Positions 60,023 to 64,000 of a stretch of 64,000 bases of DNA are shown here, in pieces. How positions within the stretch are numbered: the stretch's first letter is position 1; each line of letters starts with the position of its first letter. Origin of the DNA: Cristatella mucedo (taxonomy: Eukaryota; Bryozoa; Phylactolaemata; Cristatellidae); assembly GCA_009760855.2 (NCBI GenBank), contig WPIO01000206.1:1-64000 (forward strand), in the 5' to 3' direction. A program made the translations under genes and the position numbers. Below the pieces are notes generated by a model. It was given only the letters and a program-made list of their open reading frames with translations, ran no database searches and was not told the origin of the DNA.

Positions 60023-60230
60023 TTAAATGAAAGTAAGGTTCTTCTTCGTGGAGTCCAGCATCCACACATTTAAATTCGCATACGACTTTAAGCAGCTCTC
60101 GACCTCCTCTGGGCTAAAGCCTTTGCTCGTACACAGCTCATGTATGTCTGCTGTCTTCACCCCTTTGGATCCGGCAGTCGGAATAAGACTTCGCACCACG
60201 GCATAAATTTGATCGGTGATGCTCTGTGCC
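60023..60230 (-). CDS. MCM7: MCM7 last exon (C-terminal winged helix)
   Basis: Acceptor 'gtttctgtag'; one base completes a Lys codon and 68 codons follow to TAA at 60025-60023. It reads AQSITDQIYAVVRSLIP, then GVKTADIHELCTSKGFSPEE and LNVWMLDSTKKNLTFI at the end. This is the winged-helix C-terminus of MCM7, whose final ...LNVW.....R..ITFV form is characteristic. A decayed copy of this exon lies near 8,480-8,625. Confidence 0.93.
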
Positions 60231-60375
60231 CTACAGAAACATCGAAAAAAGACACTCAAAAATCATGCACCAAAGACCCACCGAATTGTAATTCCAGGGA
60301 TCTGGCCATTATAAATGACATCAAAGCATTCGATAAGATCAACGGGAATGCAGCCGAATCGATTTCCAGGCTTAC

Positions 60376-60482
60376 TTTCGCTGAGGCTCTTGGCTATTTA
60401 GGGAGTCCTTTGACATCTGGATCAACCGCATGGCCTCTTCCACGTCATCCTTGTCCACACGATCACTCAATCGCAACCGAGC
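60376..60482 (-). CDS. MCM7: MCM7 penultimate exon (AAA+ lid)
   Basis: An exon of 107 bp: acceptor 'ctctcag', donor AA|GTAAGC. It reads [20 protein letters not shown] and then IQMSKDSL, the helical lid of the AAA+ domain that follows STAL in MCM proteins; the Arg of ARLR belongs to the sensor 2 region. It ends in phase 2, matching the last exon. A decayed copy with two stops lies at about 8,800-8,905. Confidence 0.93.
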
Positions 60483-61224
60483 CTGAGAGGAGTAAAATCG
60501 GACGTGAGGCCGTGTATAAGTTAACAGAAGTCTTTACAAACTGTTGAGCTCATGCCTTGACTAACAATACGAACAGCATCAACTCATGCGCCTACAAACT
60601 CATTCACAAACACACAATGACCAACTTATTTAAAATCCGGATTTGAAAATACATCGAGTTAATTTTTGCCAACTGGACATTTCCCGGAGCACATGAAGCA
60701 CGAGTTGGCTTTGTGAATCCTAAACGGATGAAGCAGATCGGTGCCTGCCAGACTAGGGGGGGGGGGGGGCATTTAAGTCTTCAAAAGTGTGCAACACAGT
60801 GCCACCCAAGGCCAAACAGTGTGCATGCGATGCCATCGAATGCAAATTCAGAAGTGCCACCTTGCACGTAACATGCTAGAAAACCTGCCGACTCAAGATA
60901 GGTAAATCTTGGATCTGGTCAGTGCCGTAGTAGTCGAATCCTTTTACAGACACACGACGTCGGAAAAGCCGGCCACTACCCATGACACAAGAGTGTAACA
61001 GCAGAGCTGACTCAGTCAGGCAAATACTTGCAAACACTAGCCATTGACACACACCCAGAAGAGCAAGTGAGAAGGGGTGGCCAGACTCGAGTCGTGATGA
61101 AATGATAGTGCATACAAACTGAAGGGTCAAAACGTCTGCTTCCCTAACGAAACCAATTAGTGTATCGTCAGCAATGCTGCAGTTTCGATTCGATGACCAC
61201 GTACATAAACAGTAGGTAATGTGC

Positions 61225-61345
61225 TCACTCTTCATGACAAGGTGGTGAGCTCGAGTCTTGCAGTGGGCAATTCTTTAGCACCTACTGCACCTTCTGCTGC
61301 CTGCATAAACGAAGCTGTTTAATCAGATGAAGTATTTTTTATAAG
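61225..61345 (+). repeat. SINE-2-like sequence
   Basis: B-box-like 'tggtgagctcgagtcttg', then 'caattctttagcac' and 'agctgtttaatcag'. The blocks are in the same order as at 24,270-24,445. Confidence 0.45.
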
Positions 61346-61458
61346 CAGGAAGGAACGTCTGATTACAAATGTACTGTTAGCCAATTGTTTTCGTACCAAA
61401 AACACAATTTAACGTCCCGAAATGTAATACCTAACGAACGCTTGCCCAATCGTGGTGA

Positions 61459-61490
61459 ACACACACACACACACACACACACGCACGCAC
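61459..61490. repeat. (CA)n microsatellite
   Basis: About 15 CA units, interrupted by CG near the end, inside the MCM7 intron. Confidence 0.9.
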
Positions 61491-61594
61491 AAACCAAAAG
61501 GCTGAACACTGGCTGTGCACTTGCCAGTGCCATGCGGCTCTGGTTTTGTGCATGACACTGTCAGTTCTCTAGGATAGTCTATGGTTGAACACAC

Positions 61595-61763
61595 CAGTGC
61601 AGTTGACAGTCGGATGATGCCGAGCAAAGTTCTTGGTGAGGTAAAAAGCATGTCCTTGTTGTTTCGAGCTTCTTTGCGCATTTCCACGTAGGCTCCGGTG
61701 ATGTACGTATTCAGCTGCTCCGGGATAACCGGCTGCTTTTTCTTACAAGCAGACAAATACCGC
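61595..61763 (-). CDS. MCM7: MCM7 exon (AAA+ helical region)
   Basis: An exon of 169 bp: acceptor 'attttgcag', one base then 56 codons, donor CTG|GTGTGT. It reads [31 protein letters not shown], then [15 protein letters not shown]. SARTLxxIxRLSxALA is the conserved sensor 2 helix of MCM subunits. It joins the preceding KMMR and the following ARLR without a gap. Confidence 0.94.
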
Positions 61764-61863
61764 CTGCAAAATTATACAACAAAACTTGTAAGTCGAGACC
61801 CGAACTTAATCAAAATGCACCAACGCTCACGAGCTCGAGTCAGGTCGAGTGAGCAAAGTGCAC

Positions 61864-61947
61864 CTCATCATTTTCATATCCAGAGGCTCGAAGGTCATTG
61901 CAGGATGACGACCATGCTGGTGCACGTAGGTAACATGCTGAGCGAGT
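61864..61947 (-). CDS. MCM7: MCM7 short exon
   Basis: An exon of 84 bp: acceptor 'tcttgtag', donor AG|GTGCAC. It reads [20 protein letters not shown] and then PLDMKMM, equivalent to LAQHITYVHQ...FEPLDMKLM of animal MCM7. It is found by phase continuity (CG + A on entry, AG + G on exit) and is too short to stand out as an open frame. Confidence 0.93.
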
Positions 61948-62038
61948 CTACAAGATTTCCACGGATTATCCAAGCAATGTCGTCAGACAGCTCAAGAGCT
62001 CACGCCACTCAAACGATCTATGCTTGTCACATCCTTAC

Positions 62039-62220
62039 CGCTTGTCGTTGTTGCGATCGGGCTTGTCCTGCAGCAGCCACAGCAGGTCGAAGCGAGACAG
62101 AAGAGCAGCAGGGAGCTGGATGTTCTGCTCAATCGTTCGCTTCGGATTATAGCGGCCGTAAGCCGGATTGGCCGCGGCTAAGATGGACACTCGGGCGTTA
62201 AGACTCGTCATAATTCCTGC
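62039..62220 (-). CDS. MCM7: MCM7 exon (sensor 1 and arginine finger)
   Basis: An exon of 182 bp: acceptor 'attttgcag', donor CG|GTAAGG. It reads [20 protein letters not shown] and [20 protein letters not shown], then [20 protein letters not shown]. The Asn in [11 protein letters not shown] is sensor 1. The Arg in SRFDLLW is the arginine finger that reaches the neighbouring subunit's ATP. Confidence 0.95.
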
Positions 62221-62404
62221 CTGCAAAATGACAACAGCAGTTATTACACAACAATCGTAGCTGACTGTTGCAATCGAGAGATGCAAAATCGTCACTAAGC
62301 TCTGGCCCAATGCGACTAGACCTAATCATCCAAAGTGTGGAGTATAACACCAAACATAGCTTAAGCAGCTACATAACGACCCCACTCCGTGGTCTTCGTG
62401 CCTA

Positions 62405-62656
<252 letters not shown>

Positions 62657-63186
62657 CTACTTCTAGCAACAGCTGACTGCTAGTTCGACTATGTAGCCAA
62701 TGATTCACGAGCTTACGTCACAGATCCGTGTGAAGACGATCAAGCACACAGTGAGAAAGTAGCTATCGCTTGCCATTGACAGGTTCACTGATATACATAG
62801 CAGCAGAGGCACCACGGACAGAGGAGGCTCCCCACCCATTGTGGCTTGCAAGGAACCAGGGTGGCATGCATTGCGATCAACCTACGACTCCCAGAATGTT
62901 GGTCGCATATGAACCGAAGAACGCGACATAGCTTAGCAAGTCGGCGCTTAGAAGTATGTGTAGGAAGTTAGGAAGGGACTGATTTGACCCAGTCGTAAAA
63001 CAAACGTTAACCTCAGTCGTTCAGTTAGCTCACCTTAAAATACCAAGGTGAAGGTGAATGCATTTGATTACTAAGGTCGTGGAGTATATATAGCCCAGTT
63101 CCATATGCTATGCATCTGAAAATTAAGTCCTCTTACAATGGCACTCATGCATTAGCGAACACACAGATGTACACATATACACACAT

Positions 63187-63188
<2 letters not shown>

Positions 63189-63280
<92 letters not shown>
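63189..63280. repeat. (TG)46 microsatellite
   Basis: A perfect TG tract of 92 bp. Confidence 0.97.
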
Positions 63281-63281
<1 letters not shown>

Positions 63282-63914
63282 ATATACCTATAAATATGGG
63301 TCCAAAAAGTCTTTGCACCCTGTGCTTTAGTGAGGTAGGTTGATAGAACAAGTTAAACTTCGAAAGCCAAGGCAACACTGTTGAATAAACTGAAACATGC
63401 TGCATGCGCTAAATTGCAGTGAAATGCTTCAGACCATTGACCTGCTGCCAAATAAGGCCCAAACCATGCATGCTATGAGCTTACAGAATACCAACATTCT
63501 AAGTACATGTCCGAGCAGCTGTGTGCATTCAAAATCGCCAGCACCCTGTGCAAGCTTCCTAATTAATTTTCATGAACTGGTGATGAGCCTGCTATAACTT
63601 GCTGCCACCCTCATCATTCTTATCCTTGCATTTCGTCGTACAGAGACTCCGACCCCTCCTAATCGGGCAATTCGTCGTTCCTACATCGCTTCTGTAATGC
63701 TTCCAAGCAATCGCTCGATAAGACCAACCCTAGTTTTTCAATGCGAGGAGGGCGCCCTTCCGGCGCTCTTAGAGCTTGGAACATCCGGTTAGCTTTGGTT
63801 GAGCTAACCTTACCTCTGAAAGCCTTTGAATATAAAACGGCCTAGCCGAGAAGGCTTTTGCATCCAGAAGGCTTTTGCATCCAATTGCATCCACACATTC
63901 CTGTGAAATTAACT

Positions 63915-64000
63915 CATACCTCGTACAAATCTCGAATCATTTGGCGACCGTGCCTTTAGTTCGAACACTCTCGAAGCCTGGAACTCACTCCTGACCTATA
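63915..64000 (+). mobile_element. LINE-A fragment at the window edge
   Basis: The plus strand matches the LINE-A ORF end ('cctcgtacaaatctcgaatc', 'cctggaactcactcctgac'). It is cut by the end of the window. Confidence 0.8.

Larger units (their letters stand above)
60483..61594. other. MCM7 intron with simple repeats and a SINE-2
   Basis: An intron of 1,112 bp. It contains a run of 14 G at 60,756-60,769, a SINE-2-like sequence at 61,225-61,345 and (CA)n at 61,459-61,490. Its last 400 bp or so (from 60,483) match the duplicate at 8.9-9.25 kb. Confidence 0.8.

Overview
The window is repeat-rich genomic DNA from an animal, probably an invertebrate. Two spliced genes on the minus strand, with GT/AG introns in consistent phases, show that it is eukaryotic. 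The repeats are CR1/L2-like LINEs, tRNA-derived SINEs, a pogo/Tigger DNA transposon and Ty3/gypsy pieces, a typical metazoan mixture. I cannot name the species. I saw no operons, CRISPR arrays, bacterial genes or rRNA genes.

Layout. 1-7.5 kb holds no gene I can support. 7.55-9.25 kb is a decayed copy of the 3' end of MCM7, whose working copy lies at 60.0-62.6 kb. 9.3-22 kb is mostly unassigned, with scattered LINE-A, LINE-B and SINE pieces and one gypsy reverse transcriptase fragment. 22.27-48.54 kb is a CYP2-clan cytochrome P450 gene in five exons on the minus strand. All four of its introns are phase 1, and all the landmark motifs are visible. It carries at least two single-base insertions that break the frame, so it is either a young pseudogene or contains sequence errors.

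The 17 kb third intron of the P450 gene is a transposon graveyard. A pogo/Tigger transposase (24.8-30.66 kb) is split by two LINE-A copies. The larger of these (26.44-30.42 kb) is itself split by another LINE-A and by a LINE-B. Next comes the longest LINE-A copy (31.5-34.9 kb), with a piece of its reverse transcriptase region inverted. 48.5-59 kb contains no host gene that I recognise. It holds further LINE pieces, SINEs and a gutted minus-strand LTR retrotransposon (55.86-58.3 kb) with a lysine-tRNA-type primer site.

The right end (60.02-62.62 kb, minus strand) is the last six coding exons of MCM7, a subunit of the replicative helicase. These exons are intact and in frame. The gene's 5' part, including Walker A, lies beyond the window or in the unread part of its intron. 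MCM7 and the P450 gene have no evident functional link.

The most interesting signals are three. First, a SINE family has a 3' tail that copies the double stem-loop of the LINE-A 3' end, which suggests a SINE/LINE partnership. Second, there is the readable stack of nested insertions. Third, the P450 gene is flanked by direct repeats of the MCM7 3' end. LINE-A, LINE-B, LINE-C, SINE-1 and SINE-2 are my own labels for the families seen here.
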